64,000 nt of DNA from Tumebacillus permanentifrigoris. GTDB lineage: Bacteria; Bacillota; Bacilli; Tumebacillales; Tumebacillaceae. The notes below the pieces were generated by a model that had not been told where the DNA came from, did not search any database, and was given only the letters and a program-made list of their open reading frames with translations. The position numbers were made by a program, and so were the translations under genes. Where the stretch lies: the NCBI RefSeq assembly GCF_003148565.1, contig NZ_QGGL01000008.1:62001-126000 (forward strand), given 5' to 3'. Shown here piece after piece: positions 1 through 7,830 of this stretch (positions are counted from its first letter, which is position 1; each line of letters opens with the position of its first letter).

Positions 1-465
1 CCAGAGTCGCTCGAAGCGATTCGCGAGGCGGATGCGATCGTGGTCGGACCGGGCTCGCTGTATACGAGCATCATGCCGAACTTGCTCGTCACGGGCTTGA
101 CTGAGGCGATTGCGCAGGCCAGCGCCAAGAAAATTTACGTCTGCAACGTGATGACGCAAGCCGGAGAGACCGATCATTACACCGCCTCTGAGCACGTCAA
201 GGCGATCTACGACCATGTCGGTCGCGAGTTGTTCGACTACATCCTCGTCAACTCCGCCCCGATTCCCCCCGATGTCGTCGAGCAATACCGGGAGAAGCAA
301 GCCGCTCCGGTCGTCGCCGATCTGTGGAATTTGCAAAACATGGGCCTGAACGTCATCGCACGCAATTTTTTACATTACTCGATCTATGCGCGCCACGATG
401 CTCGCCGCATCTCGGAGCAGATCGTTGCATTGATCGGTCGCGACCCGAACAAACTACGCAAATAG
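1..465 (+). CDS. yvcK: YvcK/CofD-like gluconeogenesis factor (3' part)
   Basis: The frame is open from base 1, so the gene starts before the window; 154 C-terminal codons are visible. The fragment has the glycine-rich VVGPGSLYTSIMPNLLV segment and the VCNVMTQAGETDHYTASEHV segment typical of YvcK/CofD-like proteins, which bind UDP-sugars and are needed for growth on gluconeogenic carbon and for cell-wall homeostasis in Bacillus. whiA follows 30 bases downstream and a crh-type gene after that, the conserved rapZ-yvcK-whiA-crh order of Bacillales, which supports the call. The nucleotide-binding N terminus lies outside the window, so the start cannot be judged. Confidence 0.93.
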   Translation, partial: PESLEAIREADAIVVGPGSLYTSIMPNLLVTGLTEAIAQASAKKIYVCNVMTQAGETDHYTASEHVKAIYDHVGRELFDYILVNSAPIPPDVVEQYREKQAAPVVADLWNLQNMGLNVIARNFLHYSIYARHDARRISEQIVALIGRDPNKLRK

Positions 466-495
466 ATACGTGAACGGAACAGGAGGTGAACGACC

Positions 496-1434
496 CTGTC
501 ATTCGCCGCTCGCACCAAAAAAGAACTGACCATGCTCGATCTCAAGCCCTGCTGCAAGCGGGCGGAGTTGGCGGCGATGATCCGCATGAACGGCGCGGTC
601 GTCATCGCCAACAAGCGTTTCTCGCTAGACGTCACCACCGAAAACGCCGCCATCGCACGAAGGATGTACACGTTGCTGAAGGACTTGTTCGGTGTGCATG
701 CGGAATTGCTCGTTCGTAAAAAAATGCGCCTCAAGAAAAACAACATCTACATGATGCGCGTTCCGTACAACGCGCCAGAGATTCTCCAAGAGCTCTGCAT
801 CGCCAATGCCAACCTGACATTTGTCGTGGGCATCAACCCGGCCTTGATCAAAAAAGCATGTTGCAAGCGTTCCTATCTGCGCGGTGCGTTCATGGCAGGC
901 GGTTCGGTCAACGACCCGGAAGGCTCCTCCTATCACTTGGAGATCTCCTCCACCGATCTCGACCACAGCCAGGCGTTGCTTGACCACGTGAACAGCTACG
1001 ACCTGAACGCCAAACTGATCGATCGCAAAAACACCTTCGTCGTCTACCTCAAGGAAGTGGAGAAGATCATCGAGTTTCTGAACATCATCGGGGCGCACCA
1101 AGCCTTGCTGCGCTTCGAGGATGTGCGGATCGTCAAGGGCATGCGCAACCAAGTCAACCGCCTCGTCAACTGTGAGACGGCGAACTTGAACAAAACGATT
1201 GAAGCCTCTGTTCGCCAGATCGAGAACATCAAGCTCTTGCAGCGGGTGGTCGGTCTGGAGAACTTGCCGCAGAAACTTCGGGAGGTCGCGGAGCTGCGCG
1301 TGCAGTTCCCTGACATCAATCTGAAGGAACTCGGGGAGATGCTGCCAGCCAAAGTTTCCAAGTCTGGTGTTAACCATCGGTTGCGAAAACTCGATGAGAT
1401 GGCGGAGCGTGTGAAGGAAGGCAAAAGTGTTTAA
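496..1434 (+). CDS. whiA: WhiA DNA-binding protein, CTG start
   Basis: WhiA combines a degenerate LAGLIDADG homing-endonuclease fold with a C-terminal helix-turn-helix; in Bacillus it affects cell division and chromosome segregation. The endonuclease-like block [15 protein letters not shown] lies near residues 128-142, and the C terminus ([20 protein letters not shown]) is the HTH. The first ATG in frame (532) has no ribosome site. A CTG at 496 follows GGAGGTGA (482-489) by 6 bases and gives the N terminus [15 protein letters not shown], which matches the family start (SFA..TKKEL). I therefore place the start at CTG 496, giving 312 residues, close to the usual ~316. It is probably cotranscribed with yvcK. 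Confidence 0.93.
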   Translation: MSFAARTKKELTMLDLKPCCKRAELAAMIRMNGAVVIANKRFSLDVTTENAAIARRMYTLLKDLFGVHAELLVRKKMRLKKNNIYMMRVPYNAPEILQELCIANANLTFVVGINPALIKKACCKRSYLRGAFMAGGSVNDPEGSSYHLEISSTDLDHSQALLDHVNSYDLNAKLIDRKNTFVVYLKEVEKIIEFLNIIGAHQALLRFEDVRIVKGMRNQVNRLVNCETANLNKTIEASVRQIENIKLLQRVVGLENLPQKLREVAELRVQFPDINLKELGEMLPAKVSKSGVNHRLRKLDEMAERVKEGKSV

Positions 1435-1466
1435 ACATTTTTCGTCATAAATTTTTCCTCTTATGG

Positions 1467-1472
1467 TATACT
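1467..1472 (+). promoter_or_regulatory. Extended -10 promoter candidate for the crh/HPr gene
   Basis: TATACT preceded by TGG (extended -10) sits 34 bases before the GTG start of the crh-type gene, in a short AT-rich gap. The -35 is poor, so this is a candidate only. It would allow expression separate from yvcK-whiA. Confidence 0.4.
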
Positions 1473-1505
1473 AGCCGTAAGTGACGTTGAGGAGGGACCT
1501 TAGCG

Positions 1506-1763
1506 GTGGCAGAGAAGAAGGTAACGGTAGGCTTGCGTTCCGGACTGCATGCGCGTCCGGCAGCTTTGTTTGTCCAAGAGGCCAACAAATACGCAAGCGA
1601 TGTATTCGTAGAGAAGGAAGGCAAGGCGGTCAACGCGAAAAGCATCATGGGCATCATGTCGTTGGCCATCAGCAATGGCGCGCAGATCATCATCCGCGCG
1701 GAAGGCAATGACGCCGATCAAGCGGTAGTACGTCTCGCAGAATTGATCGAAACCGAACAGTAA
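1506..1763 (+). CDS. crh: HPr-family phosphocarrier at the crh locus
   Basis: An 85-residue HPr-fold protein. The GTG start is preceded by GAGGAGGG. Ser46 in the KSIMGIMSL motif is the HPr kinase site used for CcpA-dependent carbon catabolite repression. Crh of B. subtilis, encoded at the same yvcK-whiA-crh position, has Gln15 and cannot carry phosphate in the PTS. This protein instead has His15 in GLHARPAAL, so it keeps the PTS phosphorylation site. By position it is crh; by residue 15 it could work as a true HPr (ptsH). A strong terminator follows directly. Confidence 0.88.
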   Translation: MAEKKVTVGLRSGLHARPAALFVQEANKYASDVFVEKEGKAVNAKSIMGIMSLAISNGAQIIIRAEGNDADQAVVRLAELIETEQ

Positions 1764-1769
1764 TCAAAA

Positions 1770-1808
1770 AAACCACGTTCCTGTAACCAGGAACGTGGTT
1801 TCTTTTTG
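1770..1808 (+). terminator. Factor-independent terminator after crh
   Basis: A perfect 14-bp stem (AAACCACGTTCCTG with its complement) and a 4-base loop are followed by CTTTTTG. It ends the yvcK-whiA-crh transcript and also lies just past the stop of the convergent minus-strand gene, so it may serve both. Confidence 0.9.
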
Positions 1809-2489
1809 TTAGACCCCGACATCGGGGATCGGCAGGTTGAGGAACGTGGTCGTCGGCCGTACTGCCAACTTGTGTTCGAGAATATGCGGAACGTTGCGTA
1901 GTTTGTCAACGTCGACCTCCTCCGGCACCCGGACATAGTGCAAGCGCCAGATCGGGCTGTACATCGGATGGCTCGGGAGCATGTCGAAGATCAACTTCGC
2001 GCCCGGCACGGGGACGATTTTCCCAGTCGTTCTGTCGATGCCGCGAATCGCTTGGTAGACGTTGCCGGCGCGAATCGGCATCGGGCCGATGTCGAGATAA
2101 CCAATCATCTGTCCCTCATGCCACGCAGGCACGATGGGGTATACCGGGCTCTTGATGTCGAGCGGTACGACCGGTGCATTCACGATCATCCCTGGGGTGC
2201 GCAACCGGAGACCGCGCCGCATCACATCCTGCACGCTCTTGATCGAATCGGGCGGCAGTTCAGTCGGGGCCTCCACGAAGTGTACGACGCGCAGGGCACT
2301 GTTGCCGGGCATGCCCGGCACAGAGTCGAGGATCTGTTTATGACGGGCGAGCAAGAGCGGCCCGCCTTTGGGATCGTAACCTCGGATCAGGACGTACATA
2401 CCGGACAGGGTCAGCGGGGTAGGGCCTGCTGCCACATAACGCACGGGTCGACCTTCCGCCCAGCCTTCAAGCAGTCCAATGGTGCTCAA
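1809..2489 (-). CDS. Uncharacterised protein, TTG start
   Basis: I do not recognise the family. The frame extends to a GTG at 2540, but AGGAGGTG on the minus strand (2506-2499) stands 9 bases before a TTG at 2489, giving a 226-residue protein beginning STIGLLEGWAEG. It has no signal peptide or membrane segment. Notable stretches are AAGPTPLTLSGMYVLIRGYD, repeated proline-rich turns (VVPLDIKSPVYPIVPAW; IGYLDIGPMPI) and SPIWRLHYVRVPEEVDVDKL near the C terminus. The strand-and-turn composition suggests an all-beta soluble protein. It stands alone, convergent with crh and with the same orientation as fadH upstream (75 bases away). Confidence 0.75.
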   Translation of the reverse strand: MSTIGLLEGWAEGRPVRYVAAGPTPLTLSGMYVLIRGYDPKGGPLLLARHKQILDSVPGMPGNSALRVVHFVEAPTELPPDSIKSVQDVMRRGLRLRTPGMIVNAPVVPLDIKSPVYPIVPAWHEGQMIGYLDIGPMPIRAGNVYQAIRGIDRTTGKIVPVPGAKLIFDMLPSHPMYSPIWRLHYVRVPEEVDVDKLRNVPHILEHKLAVRPTTTFLNLPIPDVGV

Positions 2490-2564
2490 TTGGCTGCTCA
2501 CCTCCTGTTCAACTCGTTGGGCTACAACTACCGTATGCACGAGGTGAACAGGTGGTGAATCTGC

Positions 2565-3332
2565 CTACAGGAACATCTGGTTGTTCAGCCACTGCCCGCC
2601 GTCCATCGTGATCACGTCGCCATTGATGTAGGCGGCGGAGTCGGAGAACAGGAAGTACGCGAGGTCGGCAATCTCATCCGGGCGACCCAGACGGCGCAGC
2701 GGGATGCTCCGCATCATCGCGTTGTAGTGCTTCTCCGACATGACCAGTTTGTCCATGCCCCCCGTGTTCTCAATCGGACCCGGTGCAATCGCGTTGACGC
2801 GGATGCCATACTGGGTGCCCCATTCAACCGCGAGCGTGCGGGTCATCGCCATTACGCCAGCTTTGGCGCTTGCCGAGTGGATCACACCTGCACCTGCCGT
2901 CCACGCATACGTGGCGAGGATGTTGATGATCGAACCCTTTTGGCCATTCTCGATCCATTCCTTGCCGACCGCTTGGGTACAGTACCAAGTGCCGTTCAGG
3001 ACGATGTTGATAACCGAGTTCCACGCGTTGAGCGACAGTTTTTCTGCCGGAGCGACGAAGTTGCCAGCTGCGTTGTTGACGAGGTGGTCGATCTTGCCAA
3101 ATGTCGCTTTGGTTTTGTCGACCATCTGTTGGACGAGTTCCGGGTCGCGGACGTCCATCTGGACGCAGAGCACTTGCCCGTCAAAGGTCTCAATCTCTTG
3201 CTTCGCTGCTTCCAAGTTCTCCAGATTGCGGCCTGTGATGGTGACAAATGCGCCCTCTGCGGCGAATTTTTTGGCCATCGCTTTGCCCATGCCAGAACTG
3301 CCACCGGTTACGATTACGACTTTATCTTTCAT
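2565..3332 (-). CDS. fadH: 2,4-dienoyl-CoA reductase (SDR), FadH-like
   Basis: A 255-residue short-chain dehydrogenase. It has the N-terminal NADP-binding TGGSSGMGKAMAKKFA, VNNAAGNF, and ATYAWTAGAGVIHSASAKAG, in which Tyr, Ser (+11) and Lys (+15) have the spacing of mitochondrial-type 2,4-dienoyl-CoA reductases rather than the classical YxxxK. It closely resembles B. subtilis FadH (YkuF), which reduces double bonds of unsaturated acyl-CoAs so they can enter beta-oxidation. The frame is open further upstream to 3614, but the family start MKDKVVIVTGG at 3332 is preceded by AAGGGGG, so the extension is rejected. It is divergent from the GGDEF-EAL gene. Confidence 0.9.
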   Translation of the reverse strand: MKDKVVIVTGGSSGMGKAMAKKFAAEGAFVTITGRNLENLEAAKQEIETFDGQVLCVQMDVRDPELVQQMVDKTKATFGKIDHLVNNAAGNFVAPAEKLSLNAWNSVINIVLNGTWYCTQAVGKEWIENGQKGSIINILATYAWTAGAGVIHSASAKAGVMAMTRTLAVEWGTQYGIRVNAIAPGPIENTGGMDKLVMSEKHYNAMMRSIPLRRLGRPDEIADLAYFLFSDSAAYINGDVITMDGGQWLNNQMFL

Positions 3333-3413
3333 ATAGGAAGAAACCCCCTTGAATAAATTAGACTCTACAGTCAAAATTCGTCTCCTTGCTTCCTTTTTCC
3401 TCCCTTCCCTGTT

Positions 3414-3419
3414 TATAAT
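3414..3419 (+). promoter_or_regulatory. -10 box candidate for the GGDEF-EAL gene
   Basis: A perfect TATAAT lies 41 bases before the start at 3461 in the 128-base gap between divergent genes. A -35 is not obvious at 17 bp. Confidence 0.4.
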
Positions 3420-3460
3420 GGAAGAATATACGAGATTAGTGTGATTTAATTCGAGGTGGG

Positions 3461-5611
3461 ATGGCAGAGATGATTCTTTACTTTTTACAATCGAATGGTG
3501 TCTACGCGTTGTTTGTCGGAGTGGTGTTTGTCGCCTATCTCTGCATTCGCTTCTTGATGCAAAACTACTTGCGGCGACGAGGGCTGCCACTTTCGATATT
3601 GGGCATGGGTCCACGGCTGATGTTCACGGCTACGGCGGTGACCGTGGTGCTGGGGTATCTGCTGATGATTCGCGCTTGCAACAGCGAACGGGCGCATACC
3701 CAAGAGATGTTGGCGGGAATTGCGCCGACGATGGCCTATGAGTTAAAGGAACTTGGACATGGGCAGCTCTCCTTCTCGACCTCACCGAATGACCCACACT
3801 ATCTGAGACTGATCGAGATGATGAAGAACTGGATGGTATTGAATCCGCAGATTTCCTCGATGTACACGATGCGCCAGACGCCAGATGGGAAAAAGGTGTT
3901 TCTCGTCGCACCGGAGACCGATTACAATCACGATGGCAAAATCGACAATGCGCGAGAAGCGCGCGTGCCGATCGGCACGATATACTCGGAAGTTGTGCAA
4001 GAGCTAGACGCCTCGTTTCGGGGCAAGCAGGTGTTCCAAGCAGAGCCGAACACCGATTTTTGGGGCGAATCGATCTCGGCGTTCGTACCGGTCTATGGGC
4101 CAGATGGGCGGCAGGAAGCGGTATTTGGCGTTGATTTTAATGTGAGCATGTTGCAGCACAACCTCACCGTGGCGCGAGTGTCTACGATGTTGCTGGTGTC
4201 CGTTTTTATGCTGACGTTGTATTCGTTTTACACGGTGACGTTCCTGTCCTCGGTGGCGCGGATTGTAGAGCGACATCGCCGCGAAATTGAGAAAAACGAA
4301 GCGTTGATCAAGCACCAAGCCTACCATGACGCGTTGACCGGACTGCCGAATCGGGCGTTGATCAAGGCGCGGTTGCAGGAGACGATCGAAGTTTGCGGAG
4401 CGTCAGACGAGCAGTTTGCCGTGATGTTTCTGGACCTCGACCGTTTCAAAATCGTCAACGACTCGCTGGGACATTCGATTGGGGATCTGCTTTTGATCGA
4501 AGTGGCCTCGCGATTGCGCACGTGTGTACAGGAGGAGCATACCGTGGCACGCTTGGGCGGCGATGAGTTCGTCGTGTTGTTGCCCTGTGTGCGGGCGGAG
4601 AGCGAAGTGACTGAAGTGGCGGAAGCGATTTTGCAGGCGTTGCAAAATCCGTTTCACATCGAGGGTCATGAGCTATTCCTGACGACCTCGATCGGGGTGG
4701 CGCTGTATCCGCTCCACGGTCATGATGTAGATAGTTTGATTCAGCACGCCGATACGGCGATGTACCGCGCCAAGGAGCGGGGCAACCGCTACCAGATCTA
4801 CGCCAACGAGCTCAATGCCATCGTCTCCGAGCAGTGGACGATGGAGCGGAACTTGCGCGGGGCGTTGGAGCGCGGTGAATTCCTGTTGCATTACCAGCCG
4901 AAAGTCGACTTGCAGACGGGGAACATCGTGGGAGCAGAAGCGTTGGTGCGGTGGGAACATCCCGTGTTGGGCATGCTGTCTCCAGCGAAGTTCATCCCGC
5001 TGGCAGAGGAGACGGGGTTGATCATTCCGCTGGGCGATTGGGTGTTGCGCGAGGCGTGCCGGCAGTTGAAGGTGTGGCATGAGCGCGGACACCACGCGTT
5101 AAAAATCGCCGTGAACCTCTCCACCCGCCAATTCCAGCAAAAAGACATCGTGAAGGACATCCTGCACGCGTTGGCGGAGACGGGAGTGGAGCCAGCGTTT
5201 CTGGAACTGGAATTGACGGAGAGCATGGTGATGCAAGCGCCCGAGGAGGCGCGCGAGACGTTGGAGCGGTTGAAGGAGATCGGGGTACAGCTCTCGATCG
5301 ACGACTTCGGCACCGGGTACTCCTCGCTGAGCTACCTGCGCAGTTTCCCAGTGGACAAGCTGAAGATCGCCCGCGAGTTCATCCATGACATCCCAGACCG
5401 CGATGGGGAAAAAATCGTCAACGCCGTCATCCAGCTCGCACACAGCCTGCAATTGCAAGTGATCGCCGAAGGGGTGGAGCGGCAGGAACAAGTCGAGATG
5501 TTGAAACGGGCCGGGTGTGATGAAGTGCAAGGCTATCTGTTCTGCCGCCCGATTCCTCCGCACGAGTTGGAAGCGAAATTCCAAACTTTCAACAGTTCGT
5601 TTCTAGTATAA
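3461..5611 (+). CDS. Membrane GGDEF-EAL cyclic-di-GMP protein
   Basis: 716 residues. Membrane segments lie near 5-33, 52-71 and 242-264. Between the second and third is an extracytoplasmic sensor (about 75-240) containing D-x-N-x-D-G-K-I-D at 154-162, which looks like an EF-hand calcium loop. A GGDEF domain follows (HDALTGLPNR, LDLDRFKIVNDSLGH, GGDEF at 366-370; intact, so cyclase activity is possible), then an EAL domain (EAL at 493-495, LELTES, IDDFGTGYSSL). In the EAL domain the usual LKIDRSF reads LKIAREF, with Ala637 in place of the conserved Asp, although the catalytic Lys is kept. It probably makes and/or degrades c-di-GMP in response to an external signal. Start: ATG after GAGGTGG. 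Confidence 0.9.
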   Translation: MAEMILYFLQSNGVYALFVGVVFVAYLCIRFLMQNYLRRRGLPLSILGMGPRLMFTATAVTVVLGYLLMIRACNSERAHTQEMLAGIAPTMAYELKELGHGQLSFSTSPNDPHYLRLIEMMKNWMVLNPQISSMYTMRQTPDGKKVFLVAPETDYNHDGKIDNAREARVPIGTIYSEVVQELDASFRGKQVFQAEPNTDFWGESISAFVPVYGPDGRQEAVFGVDFNVSMLQHNLTVARVSTMLLVSVFMLTLYSFYTVTFLSSVARIVERHRREIEKNEALIKHQAYHDALTGLPNRALIKARLQETIEVCGASDEQFAVMFLDLDRFKIVNDSLGHSIGDLLLIEVASRLRTCVQEEHTVARLGGDEFVVLLPCVRAESEVTEVAEAILQALQNPFHIEGHELFLTTSIGVALYPLHGHDVDSLIQHADTAMYRAKERGNRYQIYANELNAIVSEQWTMERNLRGALERGEFLLHYQPKVDLQTGNIVGAEALVRWEHPVLGMLSPAKFIPLAEETGLIIPLGDWVLREACRQLKVWHERGHHALKIAVNLSTRQFQQKDIVKDILHALAETGVEPAFLELELTESMVMQAPEEARETLERLKEIGVQLSIDDFGTGYSSLSYLRSFPVDKLKIAREFIHDIPDRDGEKIVNAVIQLAHSLQLQVIAEGVERQEQVEMLKRAGCDEVQGYLFCRPIPPHELEAKFQTFNSSFLV

Positions 5612-5631
5612 TGAATGTATAAAATACTAGA
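5602..5631 (+). promoter_or_regulatory. -10 box inside an inverted repeat before the UDG gene
   Basis: TATAAT (5607-5612) overlaps the stop codon of the GGDEF-EAL gene. It lies inside a perfect 8-bp inverted repeat, TCTAGTAT and ATACTAGA, separated by 14 bases. This may be a promoter with an operator; no known repressor site was recognised. Confidence 0.4.
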
Positions 5632-5661
5632 CGAATCTGTTGATAACGGAGGAATACGGCG

Positions 5662-6342
5662 TTGACACTAGAGAAGTTGAGTGCAGACATCACCGCTTGT
5701 ACGTCCTGCCCACGGCTGATCGCGTGGTGTGAGGATGTCGCAGCGAAGCGCAAGAAACAATACCGCGACTTCAAGTACTGGGGCAGACCGGTGCCCGGCT
5801 TCGGCGATCCCGAGGCGGAACTGATCATCATCGGCTTGGCACCGGGTGCGCATGGAGCGAATCGAACGGGACGGGTGTTCACAGGCGACGAGTCCGGGGT
5901 GTGGTTGTATGACGCGTTGCACCGCTATGGGTTTGCCAACCAGCCGACGTCGGAGAACCTTGCGGACGGTTTGACGTTGACGGGGGCGTACATCAACAAC
6001 ATCGTGCGCTGTGTCCCGCCAGACAACAAGCCGAGCGCCGAAGAGATCCAGACCTGTCGCCCGCACCTCGTCCACGAACTGCAACTGCTGTCCCGCAAAA
6101 AAGTCGTGCTCGCCCTCGGGCAGCTCGCCTTCAAACAATACCTCACCCTGCTCAAGGAGCAAGGCATCCCCGTCAAAGGTTTGACTTTTGCCCACGGTGC
6201 CCATTATGACTTTGGCCCCGAGCATCCGAAACTTCTCGTCTCCTACCACCCGAGCCAACAAAACACCCGCACAGGTGTGCTGACTCGCGAGATGTGGTAT
6301 CGCGTGTTTGAGACCTGTCAGGGGTTGTTGGGCGAACAGTAG
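5662..6342 (+). CDS. Uracil-DNA glycosylase, family 5 (UDGb) type
   Basis: 226 residues, TTG start after GGAGGA with 8 bases spacing. Removes uracil (and in family 5 other deaminated bases) from DNA in base-excision repair. The N-terminal CTSCPRL (C13, C16) with later cysteines in VRC and TCRPH would ligate the 4Fe-4S cluster of family 4/5 enzymes. The active-site block GLAPGAHGANRTGRVFTGD and the C-terminal SYHPSQQNTRTG match family 5; the Ala-Pro-Gly-Ala version lacks the catalytic Asp of family 1, as expected. It has its own promoter candidate and a terminator after it, so it is probably monocistronic. Confidence 0.88.
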   Translation: MTLEKLSADITACTSCPRLIAWCEDVAAKRKKQYRDFKYWGRPVPGFGDPEAELIIIGLAPGAHGANRTGRVFTGDESGVWLYDALHRYGFANQPTSENLADGLTLTGAYINNIVRCVPPDNKPSAEEIQTCRPHLVHELQLLSRKKVVLALGQLAFKQYLTLLKEQGIPVKGLTFAHGAHYDFGPEHPKLLVSYHPSQQNTRTGVLTREMWYRVFETCQGLLGEQ

Positions 6343-6365
6343 CAGTAGAGATCATACCCATCGAG

Positions 6366-6395
6366 AAAAAGGCGACCTTGCGGTCGTCTTTTTAC
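6366..6395 (+). terminator. Terminator after the UDG gene
   Basis: AAAAAGGCGACC pairs with GGTCGTCTTTTT (one G-U pair) around a 4-base loop, ending in a T run. Confidence 0.75.
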
Positions 6396-6410
6396 GTTAC
6401 AAAAATATAT

Positions 6411-6439
6411 TTTACATTTCATATCAAAATGGTTATAAT
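6411..6439 (+). promoter_or_regulatory. SigA-type promoter of the NAD salvage operon
   Basis: TTTACA (6411-6416), a 17-bp spacer and TATAAT (6434-6439), in AT-rich DNA 43 bases before the NrtR-like start. Confidence 0.75.
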
Positions 6440-6447
6440 GATATCAT
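6438..6447 (+). promoter_or_regulatory. Palindrome overlapping the -10, candidate NrtR operator
   Basis: ATGATATCAT is a perfect 10-bp palindrome that starts inside the -10 box of the NAD operon promoter. NrtR proteins commonly repress their own operon, so this is the obvious candidate site; the assignment is inference. Confidence 0.35.
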
Positions 6448-6481
6448 CAAAATGACAATATCAAGACTCCGAGGTGCTTGC

Positions 6482-7255
6482 ATGGGAACTCCAGAGAACG
6501 CCGCAAACTATACAGCAAAAAAGTACCGGACACCTGACGGAGCACCCTGTGACATCGTGATATTCACCATCGCAACGGTGGAGGCCCAGATACACAAAAA
6601 ATCCCTGCCCCGCCGAGAACTACAAGTGTTGTTGATACAGCGCAAAGCGTGGCCCGATGAAGGCAAGTGGGCGCTGCCCGGCGGCTTCTCGATGCCGACC
6701 GAGTCGCTCTACGAATCGGCCCGCCGCGAACTGCAAGAGGAGACCAGCGTCGAGTCGCCCTATCTCGAATACTTCAATGTCTACAGCACCCCCAACCGCG
6801 ACCCACGCGGGTGGATCATCTCGCATGCTTACTTCGCTCTCGTACAGGAATCCATCCTCGCCAACCGCCGCGCTGCTGACGATGCCGCCGATGTGAAATT
6901 GTTCTCTGTGGACGAAGCGCTGAACACACTTCATCTGGCCTTCGACCACCACGAGATCCTCCGCGATGCACGCGCACGTGTCCAGCACAAAATGCTCACC
7001 ACCACCATTGCCCGTGAATTTCTCCCCGAGGAGTTCACGATCGTCGAACTCTATCAAGTGATCCAGACAGTCTGCCCTGACTTTGAAGATCCGAACTTCA
7101 AACGCAAAGTCACCGCGACGAAGACCCGCCAAGGCTTGATCGAGGAAGCCCGCGATGATCAAGGTGTCAAAAAGACCACCAACCGCAACTCGCAACGCCA
7201 CGCGCAGCTCTATCGCTTCACCGACTACGAACCGATCGTATCGATCTACCAATAG
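6482..7255 (+). CDS. NrtR-like NUDIX protein, putative NAD-metabolism regulator
   Basis: 257 residues from ATG 6482 (preceded by GAGGTG); the open frame extends to 6308 but that part crosses the terminator and promoter and is not coding. An N-terminal NUDIX domain (about 20-155) carries an intact Nudix box at 68-90 (G-x5-E-x7-REL-x-EE). The C-terminal ~90 residues resemble the winged helix of NrtR regulators, which bind ADP-ribose and repress NAD synthesis genes. It heads an operon of nicotinamidase, pncB and nadE, which fits a regulator. Because the Nudix box is intact it could also, or instead, hydrolyse ADP-ribose. Confidence 0.8.
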   Translation: MGTPENAANYTAKKYRTPDGAPCDIVIFTIATVEAQIHKKSLPRRELQVLLIQRKAWPDEGKWALPGGFSMPTESLYESARRELQEETSVESPYLEYFNVYSTPNRDPRGWIISHAYFALVQESILANRRAADDAADVKLFSVDEALNTLHLAFDHHEILRDARARVQHKMLTTTIAREFLPEEFTIVELYQVIQTVCPDFEDPNFKRKVTATKTRQGLIEEARDDQGVKKTTNRNSQRHAQLYRFTDYEPIVSIYQ

Positions 7256-7284
7256 ATGAGAAACCCATTAGGGAGGGAACCGGA

Positions 7285-7830
7285 ATGAAAGCATTGATCG
7301 TGATTGACTATACCTATGATTTTGTAGTGGGCCGCCTGCCGGTCGGGCAGCCAGGGCTCGACATCGAGGAGCGCATCGCCGCGCTCACACAGGAGTTTGT
7401 CACCAATGGAGACTATGTGGTGATGGCGGTTGACGTCCACGATGAAAACGACCCGTACCACCCCGAGACCAAACTGTTCCCCCCGCACAACATCCGCCAC
7501 ACCAGCGGACGCGACCTGTACGGCAAACTCGATGAAGTCTACCAAGCCAACAAGGGGAGCGTCGTCTGGATGGACAAGACGCGCTACAGTTCGTTTGCCG
7601 GAACCGACTTGGAGATCAGACTGCGCGAGCGCGGCATCTCCGAAATTCATCTGGTCGGTGTGTGCACCGACATCTGCGTCCTGCATACGGCTGTCGATGC
7701 CTACAACAAAGGGTTCCAGATCGTCGTCCACGCCGATGCCGTCGCCAGCTTCAACCCAGCAGGCCATGACTGGGCACTCGGCCATTTCGCCGGATCGCTT
7801 GGTGCCCAGATCGAGGGGGCTTCCCGATGA
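7285..7830 (+). CDS. pncA: Nicotinamidase (cysteine hydrolase)
   Basis: 181 residues, isochorismatase-like fold. Converts nicotinamide to nicotinate and ammonia in NAD salvage. The catalytic triad is visible: Asp8 in VIDYTYDF, Lys98 in WMDKTRYSSF and Cys131 in GVCTDICVLHTA. The metal-binding region VDVHDENDPYHPE fits the Asp/His site of nicotinamidases. ATG start after AGGGAGGG. Its TGA overlaps the next gene's ATG (ATGA), so pncB translation is probably coupled. Confidence 0.9.
   Translation: MKALIVIDYTYDFVVGRLPVGQPGLDIEERIAALTQEFVTNGDYVVMAVDVHDENDPYHPETKLFPPHNIRHTSGRDLYGKLDEVYQANKGSVVWMDKTRYSSFAGTDLEIRLRERGISEIHLVGVCTDICVLHTAVDAYNKGFQIVVHADAVASFNPAGHDWALGHFAGSLGAQIEGASR

Noticed and set aside
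3345-3400. FadR-type operator before fadH
   Set aside because: Only a half-site-like TGAATAAAT was found; too weak to list as a feature.
3333-3614. N-terminal extension of fadH
   Set aside because: Not conserved in the family and overlaps the promoter and start of the divergent gene.
6308-6481. N-terminal extension of the NrtR-like protein
   Set aside because: Passes through a terminator and a consensus promoter.
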